NCBI GenBank assembly: GCA_009885805.1
Contig: VFJZ01000046.1
Span: 1 to 57,818, forward strand
DNA length: 57,818 bases
Direction of reading: 5' to 3'
Origin: Actinomycetota bacterium
GTDB lineage: Bacteria; Actinomycetota; Thermoleophilia; Gaiellales; F1-60-MAGs149
The notes beneath the pieces are model-generated. The model was not told the DNA's origin, made no database searches, and saw only the letters and a program-made list of their open reading frames with translations. Both the position numbers and the translations under genes were made by a program. Shown here one piece after another: positions 24,699 to 32,436 of the stretch; position 1 is the stretch's first letter; the number at the start of each line of letters is the position of its first letter.

Positions 24699-25372
24699 CG
24701 TTCTCGCTGGTCGGGCGCTGCGGGCGGACCGGCATGTTCGGCGCGATCGTGACGTCGTCGAGCCCGGCGGTCGCGGCGCGCTGTGCGTTCGCTCGCGCCG
24801 GCGTGGGCGCGGCGTGCAGTCAGAACGTCACCGACCCCCGCCTCGGGCCCGCCGTTCTCGACCGGCTGGCGGCCGGGCGGTCCGCCACCGAGGCGCTCGC
24901 CGACGTCGTCGCCACGGCACTCCACATCGCGTACCGGCAGCTGACCGTACTCGACGCCCAGGGCCGGTCGGCTGCGCACACCGGCGAGCGGACGCTCGGG
25001 ACGAACGCGACCGCTTCGGGGCGTGACTGCCAGGCCGCCGGCAACATCCTCGCCTCCGCCGGCGTGCCGGGCGCGATGGTCGGCGCCTACGAGCGGGATC
25101 CCGGTGCGCACATCGGCGACCGGCTGCTCGCGGCGCTCGAGGCCGGCGCCGCGGCCGGTGGCGAGGAGGGACCGGTCCGCTCGTGCGGCATGGTGATCGT
25201 GCGCGACGTCTCGTGGTACGTCGCGGATCTGCGCGTCGACTGGTCCGAGGCCGACCCGATCGCCGAATTGCGCGCGTTGTGGGGCGTTTATGCGCCACAA
25301 CTCGACGACTACGTCACGCGCGCGCTGGATCCGACGCAGGCGCCGAGCTACGGTGTGCCGGGCGATGAGTAG
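24695..25372 (+). CDS. DUF1028 protein (Ntn-hydrolase-like)
   Basis: 225 residues. Typical DUF1028 pattern: MTFSLVGRCGRTGMFGAIVT at the start, VGAACSQNVTDPRLGPAVLD, RQLTVLDAQGRSAAHTGERT, and CQAAGNILASAGVPGAMVGA. The fold is thought to resemble Ntn hydrolases; function is unknown, though family members often sit with RidA and peptidase genes. It overlaps the RidA gene by 4 nt and the amine oxidase by 8 nt. Confidence 0.85.
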   Translation: MTFSLVGRCGRTGMFGAIVTSSSPAVAARCAFARAGVGAACSQNVTDPRLGPAVLDRLAAGRSATEALADVVATALHIAYRQLTVLDAQGRSAAHTGERTLGTNATASGRDCQAAGNILASAGVPGAMVGAYERDPGAHIGDRLLAALEAGAAAGGEEGPVRSCGMVIVRDVSWYVADLRVDWSEADPIAELRALWGVYAPQLDDYVTRALDPTQAPSYGVPGDE

Positions 25373-27254
25373 GCACCCGCTCGATCCGCTCGACCCGGCC
25401 GAGATCGAGCGCGCGGCGTCGATCGCGCTGACGGCCGACGGACTGTCCGACCTCCGGCGCGTCATCTCCGTCGAGCTCCGCGAGCCCGACAAGGCCGACT
25501 ACCTGGCGTGGCGCGGCGGCGCGCGGGTGCCCGCCCGGGAGGCGTTCGTCGTCCTGCTCGACCGCGGACGCGGGTGCGGCGTCGAGGTTGTCGTCTCCCT
25601 CGACGGCGGGTGCCTGCTCTCCGCCACGACGCTCGACGAGGGCGTGCAGCCCGCGATCTCGATCGACGAGTTCTGGGAGACAGGGGAGATCGTCCGCGCC
25701 GACCCCCGGTATCTGGCGGCGCTCGCCGCGCGCGGCGTGCACGATCCGGCGCAGGCGTACATCGAGGCGTGGTCGGCTGGAGACCACGAGAGCGCCGGCG
25801 GGCGATTGGTCCTCGCGCTGACCTGGCTGCGGGAGCACCCTGACGACAACCCGTACGCACGGCCGCTCTACGGCCTCGTCGTTGTCGTTGACCTCAGCGC
25901 CGGCGTGGTCATCCGCGTCGACGACCACGCTCCCGGCACACCGCCGCCCGCGGTCGAGCGGGGCGTCTACCGCAACGGCGGCGGGCGCGCGTACCGTGAC
26001 GACCTGAAGCCGTTCGAGGTGACGCAAGCGGAGGGCCCGTCATTCGCACTCGACGGGCGCGTCCTACGCTGGCAGAAGTGGGAGTTGCACGTCGGGTTCC
26101 ATCCCCGTGAGGGCCTCGTCCTCAACGACATCGCCTACACCGACGCCGGCGAGCGCCGTCAGGTCTGCCATCGCGCGTCCATGGCGGAACTGGTCGTGCC
26201 GTATGGCGATCCGAACCCGACCGTGCACTTCAAGAACGTGTTCGACACGGGTGAGTACGGTCTTGGCGAGTTGACGAACCCCCTGTCACTCGGCTGTGAC
26301 TGCCTCGGCGAGATCCGCTACCTCGACGTCGTCGTCAGCGATCCTGCGGGCGCCGCGGTGACGATTCCGAACGGGATCTGCATCCACGAGGAGGACGTCG
26401 GCTTGCTCTGGAAGCACACCGACGACAGCGGTCGTCCCGACCGTGCGCGGGCCCGACGGCTCGTCGTCTCCTCGATCGTCACGGTCGGCAACTACGAGTA
26501 CGGCTACTTCTGGTACTTCCACCAGGACGGCTCGTGGGAGTTCGAGGGCAAGCTGACCGGCATCCTCCATTCGGCCGGCTGGATCTCGAAGGAGCGCTCG
26601 CCACACTCTCTACCGCTGGGGCCGGGCATCGTCACCTCGAACCATCAGCATTTCTTCTGCGCGCGGCTTGATCTCGACGTGGACGGCCCGGCGAACTCCG
26701 TCTTCCGCACCGATGCGATCTGCGACCCGTGGGGCCCGGGGAACCCGGACGGCGTCGCGTTCCGTACGGGCCGTACGACCTTCACCCGTGAGTCCGAGGC
26801 GAAGGACGTCGTGGCCAGCGAGACGGCGCGCCGGTTCCGGGTCGAGAACCCGACCCGTCGCAACCGGATCGGCGACGCGGTGTCGTACGAGCTCGTCCCT
26901 GGCGACAACGTCGCGCCGATGCAGCAGCCGGACTCGACGGTGCGGCGGCGCGCGCGGTTCCTCGACCACCACCTGTGGGTGACGCCGTACGCGCGGGATG
27001 AGCGCTACCCGGCCGGCGAGTATCCGAACCAGCACACCGGCGGCGACGGCCTTCCGCGTTGGACGGCGGCGGACCGTCCGCTCGAGAACGCCGACGTCGT
27101 CGTCTGGTACGTGTTCGGCGCCCACCACGTGCCGCGTCTCGAGGACTGGCCGGTAATGCCGATCGCCCGTTGCGGCTTCACGCTGCGCCCTGTCGGCTTC
27201 TTCGACTACAACCCGGCGCTGGACGTCCCGCCGCCGGGTCACTGCCACACCTGA
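25365..27254 (+). CDS. Copper-containing primary amine oxidase (TPQ type)
   Basis: 629 residues. The topaquinone precursor is Tyr377 in TVGNYEYGYFW. Copper histidines are in SNHQHFFCARLDLDVDG and FGAHHVPRLEDWPVMP. N-terminal domains start DPLDPAEIERAASIALTADG. It converts a primary amine to aldehyde, ammonia and hydrogen peroxide. ATG 25365 overlaps DUF1028 by 8 nt. No signal peptide, so cytoplasmic. Last gene of the HpaB-RidA-DUF1028 operon. Tyramine or phenethylamine is a plausible substrate from context only. Confidence 0.9.
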   Translation: MSRHPLDPLDPAEIERAASIALTADGLSDLRRVISVELREPDKADYLAWRGGARVPAREAFVVLLDRGRGCGVEVVVSLDGGCLLSATTLDEGVQPAISIDEFWETGEIVRADPRYLAALAARGVHDPAQAYIEAWSAGDHESAGGRLVLALTWLREHPDDNPYARPLYGLVVVVDLSAGVVIRVDDHAPGTPPPAVERGVYRNGGGRAYRDDLKPFEVTQAEGPSFALDGRVLRWQKWELHVGFHPREGLVLNDIAYTDAGERRQVCHRASMAELVVPYGDPNPTVHFKNVFDTGEYGLGELTNPLSLGCDCLGEIRYLDVVVSDPAGAAVTIPNGICIHEEDVGLLWKHTDDSGRPDRARARRLVVSSIVTVGNYEYGYFWYFHQDGSWEFEGKLTGILHSAGWISKERSPHSLPLGPGIVTSNHQHFFCARLDLDVDGPANSVFRTDAICDPWGPGNPDGVAFRTGRTTFTRESEAKDVVASETARRFRVENPTRRNRIGDAVSYELVPGDNVAPMQQPDSTVRRRARFLDHHLWVTPYARDERYPAGEYPNQHTGGDGLPRWTAADRPLENADVVVWYVFGAHHVPRLEDWPVMPIARCGFTLRPVGFFDYNPALDVPPPGHCHT

Positions 27255-27268
27255 GCCGCGCCACGCTC

Positions 27269-27280
27269 TACCTTCCCGGC
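27269..27280 (+). promoter_or_regulatory. Leaderless-type promoter of the FprA-like gene
   Basis: TACCTT (27269-27274) ends 6 nt before GTG 27281. No ribosome-binding site lies between. Confidence 0.5.
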
Positions 27281-28618
27281 GTGGCCACCGATCCGCTTCG
27301 CGTTGCCATCGTCGGTTCCGGGCCCGCCGGGTTCTACGCCGCCCAGCACCTCCTGAAGGCGGGTGCACAGGTCGACATGTTCGAGCGGCTGCCGACGCCG
27401 TGGGGGCTCGTTCGGCTCGGCGTCGCGCCCGACCACCCGAACATCAAGGCCGTCTCGCGGGTCTTCGAGAAGGTCGCGGAGCAGCCCGGCTTTCGCTTCT
27501 TCGGCAACGTCGAGATCGGCACGCACCTGTCGGCCGGCGACCTCCGCGCGCACTACCACGCCGTCGTCTGGGCCGTCGGCGCACCGGCCGATCGGCGCAT
27601 GGGGATTCCGGGTGAGGATCTGCCCGGCTCCGTCTCGGCGACCGCGTTCGTCGCGTGGTACAACGGCCACCCGGACTACGCCGACCTCGCGATCGATCTC
27701 GACGTGGAGCGGATCGTCGTCGTCGGCAACGGCAACGTCGCGCTCGACTGCGCGCGGATGCTCGGTCTGACCCGAGCCGAGTTGGAGAGAACGGACACCG
27801 CCGATGCCGCGATCGAGGCGATCGTTTCCTCGCGCGTGCGCGAGATCGTCGTCCTCGGCCGCCGCGGCCCGCTCGAGGCTGCGTACACGTCGCCGGAACT
27901 CGCGGAGCTCGGGGAGATGGCCGGCGCCGACGTCGTCGTCGACGCGGCCGAGGCGGCAGTCGCCGTCCCCGACGACGCGACGCACATGCAACGCCGCAGC
28001 GTCGAGATCGTTAAGGAGTACGCCACGCGCGCGCCGTCCGGGCCGCCCCGCACGGTCCGTCTGCGGTTTCTCGCGTCACCGCTCGAGTTGCGCGGCGACG
28101 GCCGGGTGCAGGAGATCGTCGTCGGGCTGAACCGCCTCGAGCCGGGCGCTGACGGGAGCATGCGCGCCGTCGCAACGGGGGAGACCGAGGTGATCGAATG
28201 CGGCCTTGTCCTGCGCTCGGTCGGCTACCGGGGCACGCCGCTCGAAGGCGTCCCGTTCGACCCCGAGCGCGCGATCATCCCCAACGACGGCGGGCGCGTC
28301 GCGCCCGGGGAGTATTGCAGCGGCTGGATCAAGCGCGGCCCGTCCGGAGTCATCGGCACGAACAAGAAGGACGCGAACGAGTCGGCCCAGCAGCTTCTCG
28401 AGGACGCCGCCGCCAAGCTGCTCCCGGAGCCGGCCGACGCGTCCCCCGCCACGATCGCCGGGCTTGTGGCGGAGCGGCAGCCACACGCCGTGGAGTACGA
28501 CGGGTGGCTGCGGATCGACGGGCACGAGCGCGACCGGGGCCAGCCGCACGAGCGGCCACGGATCAAGCTCTGCACTTGGGACGAATTGATGGCGCTCGGT
28601 CGCGCGCCGGTTTCCTGA
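27281..28618 (+). CDS. fprA: FprA-like ferredoxin/adrenodoxin-NADP reductase
   Basis: 445 residues. FAD motif VAIVGSGPAGFYAAQHLLKA (8-27), the family stretch PTPWGLVRLGVAPDHPNIK, NADPH motif IVVVGNGNVALDCARMLG, and C-terminal CSGWIKRGPSGVIGTNKKDA. It moves electrons between NADPH and a ferredoxin, for example for the P450 at 48077 or other iron-sulfur systems; partner not shown. The start is GTG 27281 by the leaderless signature and the FAD motif spacing. Confidence 0.88.
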   Translation: MATDPLRVAIVGSGPAGFYAAQHLLKAGAQVDMFERLPTPWGLVRLGVAPDHPNIKAVSRVFEKVAEQPGFRFFGNVEIGTHLSAGDLRAHYHAVVWAVGAPADRRMGIPGEDLPGSVSATAFVAWYNGHPDYADLAIDLDVERIVVVGNGNVALDCARMLGLTRAELERTDTADAAIEAIVSSRVREIVVLGRRGPLEAAYTSPELAELGEMAGADVVVDAAEAAVAVPDDATHMQRRSVEIVKEYATRAPSGPPRTVRLRFLASPLELRGDGRVQEIVVGLNRLEPGADGSMRAVATGETEVIECGLVLRSVGYRGTPLEGVPFDPERAIIPNDGGRVAPGEYCSGWIKRGPSGVIGTNKKDANESAQQLLEDAAAKLLPEPADASPATIAGLVAERQPHAVEYDGWLRIDGHERDRGQPHERPRIKLCTWDELMALGRAPVS

Positions 28619-28806
28619 GTACAGTCGGACTATTCGAGCTCGTCTGCCCGGCGCGGTCGCGCGGATCAGCGGCTCGATGGCCGGCGTCAACGGTCGGGCG
28701 GCCGAGGTGGGGCTGTTCCCGTCCGTTCGGCTGATCCGCCTCACCCGGGGCCTACGAGGAGCGGTCGATCACGCTATCGGCGGCCGGCGGGAAGTTCTCG
28801 GCGCGT
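28619..28806. other. Intergenic interval
   Basis: 188 bp without a convincing gene or RNA. The last 70 bp read in frame into the next gene (ITLSAAGGKFSARVPVG) and look coding-like, but no start codon is present between the stop at about 28732 and GTG 28807; an upstream frameshift or truncation of the next gene is possible. Confidence 0.35.
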
Positions 28807-29769
28807 GTGCCCGTCGGTATCTGGGCGGTGGTGACGACCACGTTCGGCGCGGGCAAGGCGTCGAGTAGCGTGCGCCTCTACCGCGCGACGGCGAAGAAGG
28901 CCGTGGCGCTCGGTCGTGCGCGTCCCGTCCGCGCGCCGTCAGGCCCTTCTGCGCCGCGCCCGGCGGCCGGCGTGCCGCGAGTCAGCGTCGCGCCGGTGGT
29001 GATCCCCGGTCTCGGCGACGTCTCGGGGCTGTTGATCACCGACGTCTTCGGTGCCGGCGAGAGCGACGCCTGCAAGATGCACGTCGTCGAGGATCGCGAG
29101 AGCCCGTACTTCCAGGCCATCCTCGCCGAGGCGCGTCTTCGTGCCAGTCGCTACATCGACCCCGCGGACGCCCGACCCCTGAAGGAGTCGATCGAGCGCA
29201 CCGTCTCCGACGCGAACCTGTTCGAGGCGTCCGAGGCGTTCGGACGCGACGCCGTCGCGAAGCTGTGCAAGTTCCCGCCGAGCCTCCGGCTGACGATCTC
29301 GTCCAACGACACACTCAACGTTTCCGGCGCCACGTTCGTCACCGTCTGGAACGGCGTGTTCGAGTTCCCGCTGCAGGCGCTGCAGAAGTCGAGCGCCGTG
29401 TACAGCCTGACAACGCGCGAGATCGCGGCCTGGAGTACGGACATCACCGCGGGCGACTGCGCGGGAACGCTGGCGTGGAGCGGGACGGCCGATGCGGGCG
29501 AAGGCAGCATCACGCTCCGGCGTCTCCCGAATGGGGGTCTGACCTACTTCGTGTCCTACGCCTGGTTCCGCTCGACGCTCGTCGACGGCAGCCTCACCTG
29601 CGTCGGGCAGGAGCCTCCGGTCGTCCCGTACAGCACTCCGGCCAACGCGCCCGTCGTGATCTCCGAACGTCCGACGCCGGCGCTGCCGGCGGATGAGTCC
29701 GGGCCGATCGGGGTGCGGACTCTCGGCGGGCCGCCGATGAACGCTACCTGGACGCTCGCCGCCCCGTAG
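28807..29769 (+). CDS. Hypothetical protein
   Basis: 320 residues from GTG 28807, not recognised. The beginning (VVTTTFGAGKASSSVRLYRA) is followed by a low-complexity Pro/Ala/Arg segment (about 40-60) and a globular part with MHVVEDRESPYFQAILAEAR and paired cysteines near the middle and end. No clear signal peptide. No strong ribosome-binding site; the true start may be lost or upstream. The next gene is 36 bp away with its own promoter. Confidence 0.5.
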   Translation: MPVGIWAVVTTTFGAGKASSSVRLYRATAKKAVALGRARPVRAPSGPSAPRPAAGVPRVSVAPVVIPGLGDVSGLLITDVFGAGESDACKMHVVEDRESPYFQAILAEARLRASRYIDPADARPLKESIERTVSDANLFEASEAFGRDAVAKLCKFPPSLRLTISSNDTLNVSGATFVTVWNGVFEFPLQALQKSSAVYSLTTREIAAWSTDITAGDCAGTLAWSGTADAGEGSITLRRLPNGGLTYFVSYAWFRSTLVDGSLTCVGQEPPVVPYSTPANAPVVISERPTPALPADESGPIGVRTLGGPPMNATWTLAAP

Positions 29770-29792
29770 CCTCATCCGCACTGCGAAGCGCG

Positions 29793-29805
29793 TAGGCTTT
29801 GCGGC
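29793..29805 (+). promoter_or_regulatory. Leaderless-type promoter of the DUF1989-GcvT gene
   Basis: TAGGCT (29793-29798) ends 7 nt before ATG 29806, with no ribosome-binding site. Confidence 0.5.
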
Positions 29806-31785
29806 ATGCATTCCTCGTACGCCCTGGCGTCCTCCGAGTTCGCCGTCGAGCGCGGCGGACAGTCCGCTCCCCTCGCCGACCTCTGGCCGGGCGGCTACCG
29901 GCCGGACGATCGGCTCGGCGTCGTCCTCGCCAGCCCGATGGACGCCGCCGGCTGCTCGAACCTGATCGCCGGCACCAACACGCTGTTCTACGACCACCTG
30001 CGCGCGACCCGCGGCGTCGGCAACTTCTTCCGCTACGCCGAGACGTTCCTGTTCGGCGTCGGCTGCGAGCCGGGGGATTTCAATCAGCTGGACGTCTGGC
30101 CGCTGCACAAGTTTCTGACGATCCTGCAGCCCTCGTCCGAGGCGCTGATCGAGATGATCAATGACCGTCGCATCACGCTGCTCGCGATCCCCGAGACCGG
30201 CGCACGCTGCCGTGGCGAGGTGATCCTCTCCACCTGGAACGCGTACTGCGACACGGTGCGCTGTGTCGTCACCTACGCGCCGCGAACGGGGAAGGCGCGT
30301 GACGCCGACGTCACGCTCGTAGGCAATCGCGTGGTGGAGTCGTACGTCGAGCAGGCGATCTTTACGACGCCGGGCATCGGCGCGGGTGAGCAGGCACGGT
30401 TGCGGCGGCTTCGGCGCAACCTCGACCGCGAGGTGATGCAGAGCGTCGAGGAGTACCGCACGCTGCCGAATCCCGCAGCGGCTCGCGCGTTGCTCGGCGT
30501 CACGCAGGTGCTGCCGCCCGGTCACCAGGAGCTGACGCGACGCGCGACACCGACGACGATCGTGCCGGTCGAGCAGCCACTGCCGCCGTTCGACGCGCCA
30601 ATCGCCCCTTTTGACGTCGCGGTGACGGCTCCGGAGCCGCCGGCACCGTCGAGTGACGCGCTCCTGCATACGGCCTTCGACGCGATCCAGCGTCGGCAGG
30701 GCGGCACCTTCGCCGAGTTCGAGGACTGGGAGTGGATCTCCGACTTCGGCGATCCGATCGCCGAGCACCACGCGGTGCGCGAAGCAGTCGGCATCTGGGA
30801 CGAGTCGCCGCTGCAGAAGTGGCTGTTCCGTGGTCCTGATGCGCAAGCTGCGGCGGACTGGTGCTTCGCGAACGACATGGCGACGCTCGAGACCGGCCAG
30901 GCGCGCTACGGGCCGTTCGTCGACGAGTGGGGGAAGATGCTCGGCGACGGCGTCGTCTTCAATCCGGGGCCGCACCTGGACGGGCTGCTGGTCGTGACGG
31001 CGCTCGCCTCCGACGCCGATCACTTCCGGCGGATCACGCGCGACCGGTTCGACGTCGAAGTCGTCTCGCGAACGATGGCGCTGCCGCACCTGCAGGTGCA
31101 GGGGCCGCGCTCGCGCGAGCTCATCGCCTCGATGACCACCGCGGATGTCGCCGGGCTGCGCTACTTCCGCTTCATTCCCGAGCCGATCACGATCGGCGGC
31201 GTCGACGGGTGCATCCTCGCGCGCACCGGCTACTCGGGCGAGCTCGGGTACGAGGTCTACACGTCCCCGGAGAACGCGGAGCGGCTGTGGCAGGAGCTGC
31301 TCGACCAGGGCGCCGGGATGGGCATCCGCCCGTACGGGTTGGCTGCGGTGGAGTCTCTTCGGATCGAGTCGGGCCTGATCTTCCTCGGCTTCGACTACTT
31401 CCAGGGCGCGACGTCGCCATTCCACGCGAATCTCGATCGCACCGTCAACCTGACGGCCGCCGACTTCAACGGCCGCGCCGCCTTGCAGACGGAAGTCGCC
31501 GCCGGTGTCACGCACCGGATGACGACGCTCGTGGTCGCCGGCGAGGAGGCACCCGACTACGGCGCCGACGTGTTCCGGCACGGCCGCGCTGTCGGCAAGC
31601 TCCTCTCGCCCTCGGCGGGGCGGTCGCCGACCGTCGATCGGCTCATCGGCATGGCCTGCCTCGAGGCCGACCTCGTCGAGGTCGGCACGAAGGTCGACGT
31701 GGAGCTGGCGGACGGCCGGACGGTGCCCGCGACCGTCGACCAGTACCCGATCTACGACCCGGAGAAGAAGCGACCGCGGTCGTGA
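29806..31785 (+). CDS. DUF1989 (urea carboxylase-associated) - GcvT aminomethyltransferase fusion
   Basis: 659 residues. Residues about 1-215 match DUF1989, a family found beside urea carboxylase, with MDAAGCSNLIAGTNTLFYDH, FGVGCEPGDFNQLDVWPLH and STWNAYCDTVRCVVTYAP. A helical and proline-rich linker follows (about 220-285). Residues about 290-659 form a GcvT-like folate enzyme: HLQVQGPRSRELIASM, ILARTGYSGELGYEVYTS, AVESLRIESGLIFLG and a C-terminal barrel with VGKLLSPSAGRSPTVDRLIG. GcvT relatives transfer C1 groups from glycine, dimethylglycine, DMSP or aryl methyl ethers to tetrahydrofolate. The substrate here is unknown. It overlaps the MurI-like gene by GTGA. Confidence 0.83.
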   Translation: MHSSYALASSEFAVERGGQSAPLADLWPGGYRPDDRLGVVLASPMDAAGCSNLIAGTNTLFYDHLRATRGVGNFFRYAETFLFGVGCEPGDFNQLDVWPLHKFLTILQPSSEALIEMINDRRITLLAIPETGARCRGEVILSTWNAYCDTVRCVVTYAPRTGKARDADVTLVGNRVVESYVEQAIFTTPGIGAGEQARLRRLRRNLDREVMQSVEEYRTLPNPAAARALLGVTQVLPPGHQELTRRATPTTIVPVEQPLPPFDAPIAPFDVAVTAPEPPAPSSDALLHTAFDAIQRRQGGTFAEFEDWEWISDFGDPIAEHHAVREAVGIWDESPLQKWLFRGPDAQAAADWCFANDMATLETGQARYGPFVDEWGKMLGDGVVFNPGPHLDGLLVVTALASDADHFRRITRDRFDVEVVSRTMALPHLQVQGPRSRELIASMTTADVAGLRYFRFIPEPITIGGVDGCILARTGYSGELGYEVYTSPENAERLWQELLDQGAGMGIRPYGLAAVESLRIESGLIFLGFDYFQGATSPFHANLDRTVNLTAADFNGRAALQTEVAAGVTHRMTTLVVAGEEAPDYGADVFRHGRAVGKLLSPSAGRSPTVDRLIGMACLEADLVEVGTKVDVELADGRTVPATVDQYPIYDPEKKRPRS

Positions 31786-32429
31786 GTGACGGGCCCGTCG
31801 GAGTCCTCGCGGAGGGGGCCGGCGGGCTTCTCGTCGCGCGGGCGCTGCTCGCGCGGCTGCCGAAGGAGGACGTGCTGCTCCTCCAGGACGATGCCTACGC
31901 CCCGTATGCTCGGCGGGCGGCGCGGGTTGTGGCCGATCGCGCGCCTCGCCTCGCGGCAGAGATCGCCGCCGGCGGCGCGAAGGTCCTCGTGGTTGCGTCG
32001 CTGCAGGCCGGCGAGGATGCGCTCGAGCCGATCGCCGCGGCGGCCGGTGTGCCGACCCTGGGACTCGACGCGACGCTGGTGCACGCGGCGGCGCGGGCGC
32101 GCGGCGGGCCGATCGCAGCGGTGTTCGCCGAGGGGACGCTGCGCGGTCGTCCCTGGCTCCGCGCTAACCGGTTCCAGCGCGGCGGCAGCGAGGTGCTGCC
32201 GGTGCCGTGGCGCGTCGGCACGGACGCGCCGTCCGTTGCCGCCGGCTACACGGTCGCGCTGATCTGTCCGCTCGCCGCGGGGCTGGCCGCCTCCTACGAC
32301 CAGCCGGTCGATTGCGCCGAGGTCGTCGCCGAGCGCGTGCATCGGCATCTGATCCGGATGGGCGCGCTCGCGAGACGCCGCCGGGCCGGTCGGCTCCTGC
32401 GCCTATCGTCGCACCCGCTGCGCGCCTGA
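31782..32429 (+). CDS. MurI (Asp/Glu racemase)-like protein with altered active site
   Basis: 215 residues aligning by eye along glutamate racemase: VGVLAEGAGGLLVARALLAR matches the FDSGVGGLSV start, DDAYAPYARRAAR matches the D(N/T)xxxPYG loop, and GAKVLVVASLQAGEDA matches the VACNTA box; the end PVDCAEVVAERV matches LVDSGxxxA. The first catalytic cysteine is replaced by serine (VAS), the DSG aspartate/serine pair by A-E, and the CTH box reads CPL. It is therefore unlikely to racemise amino acids the usual way. GTGA overlap couples it to the GcvT fusion, suggesting a shared pathway. Confidence 0.6.
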   Translation: MSDGPVGVLAEGAGGLLVARALLARLPKEDVLLLQDDAYAPYARRAARVVADRAPRLAAEIAAGGAKVLVVASLQAGEDALEPIAAAAGVPTLGLDATLVHAAARARGGPIAAVFAEGTLRGRPWLRANRFQRGGSEVLPVPWRVGTDAPSVAAGYTVALICPLAAGLAASYDQPVDCAEVVAERVHRHLIRMGALARRRRAGRLLRLSSHPLRA

Positions 32430-32436
32430 CGCGGCG

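Noticed and set aside
28939-31581. Long minus-strand frame of 880 codons
   Set aside because: Antisense to the DUF1989-GcvT fusion, which has clear domain motifs on the plus strand.
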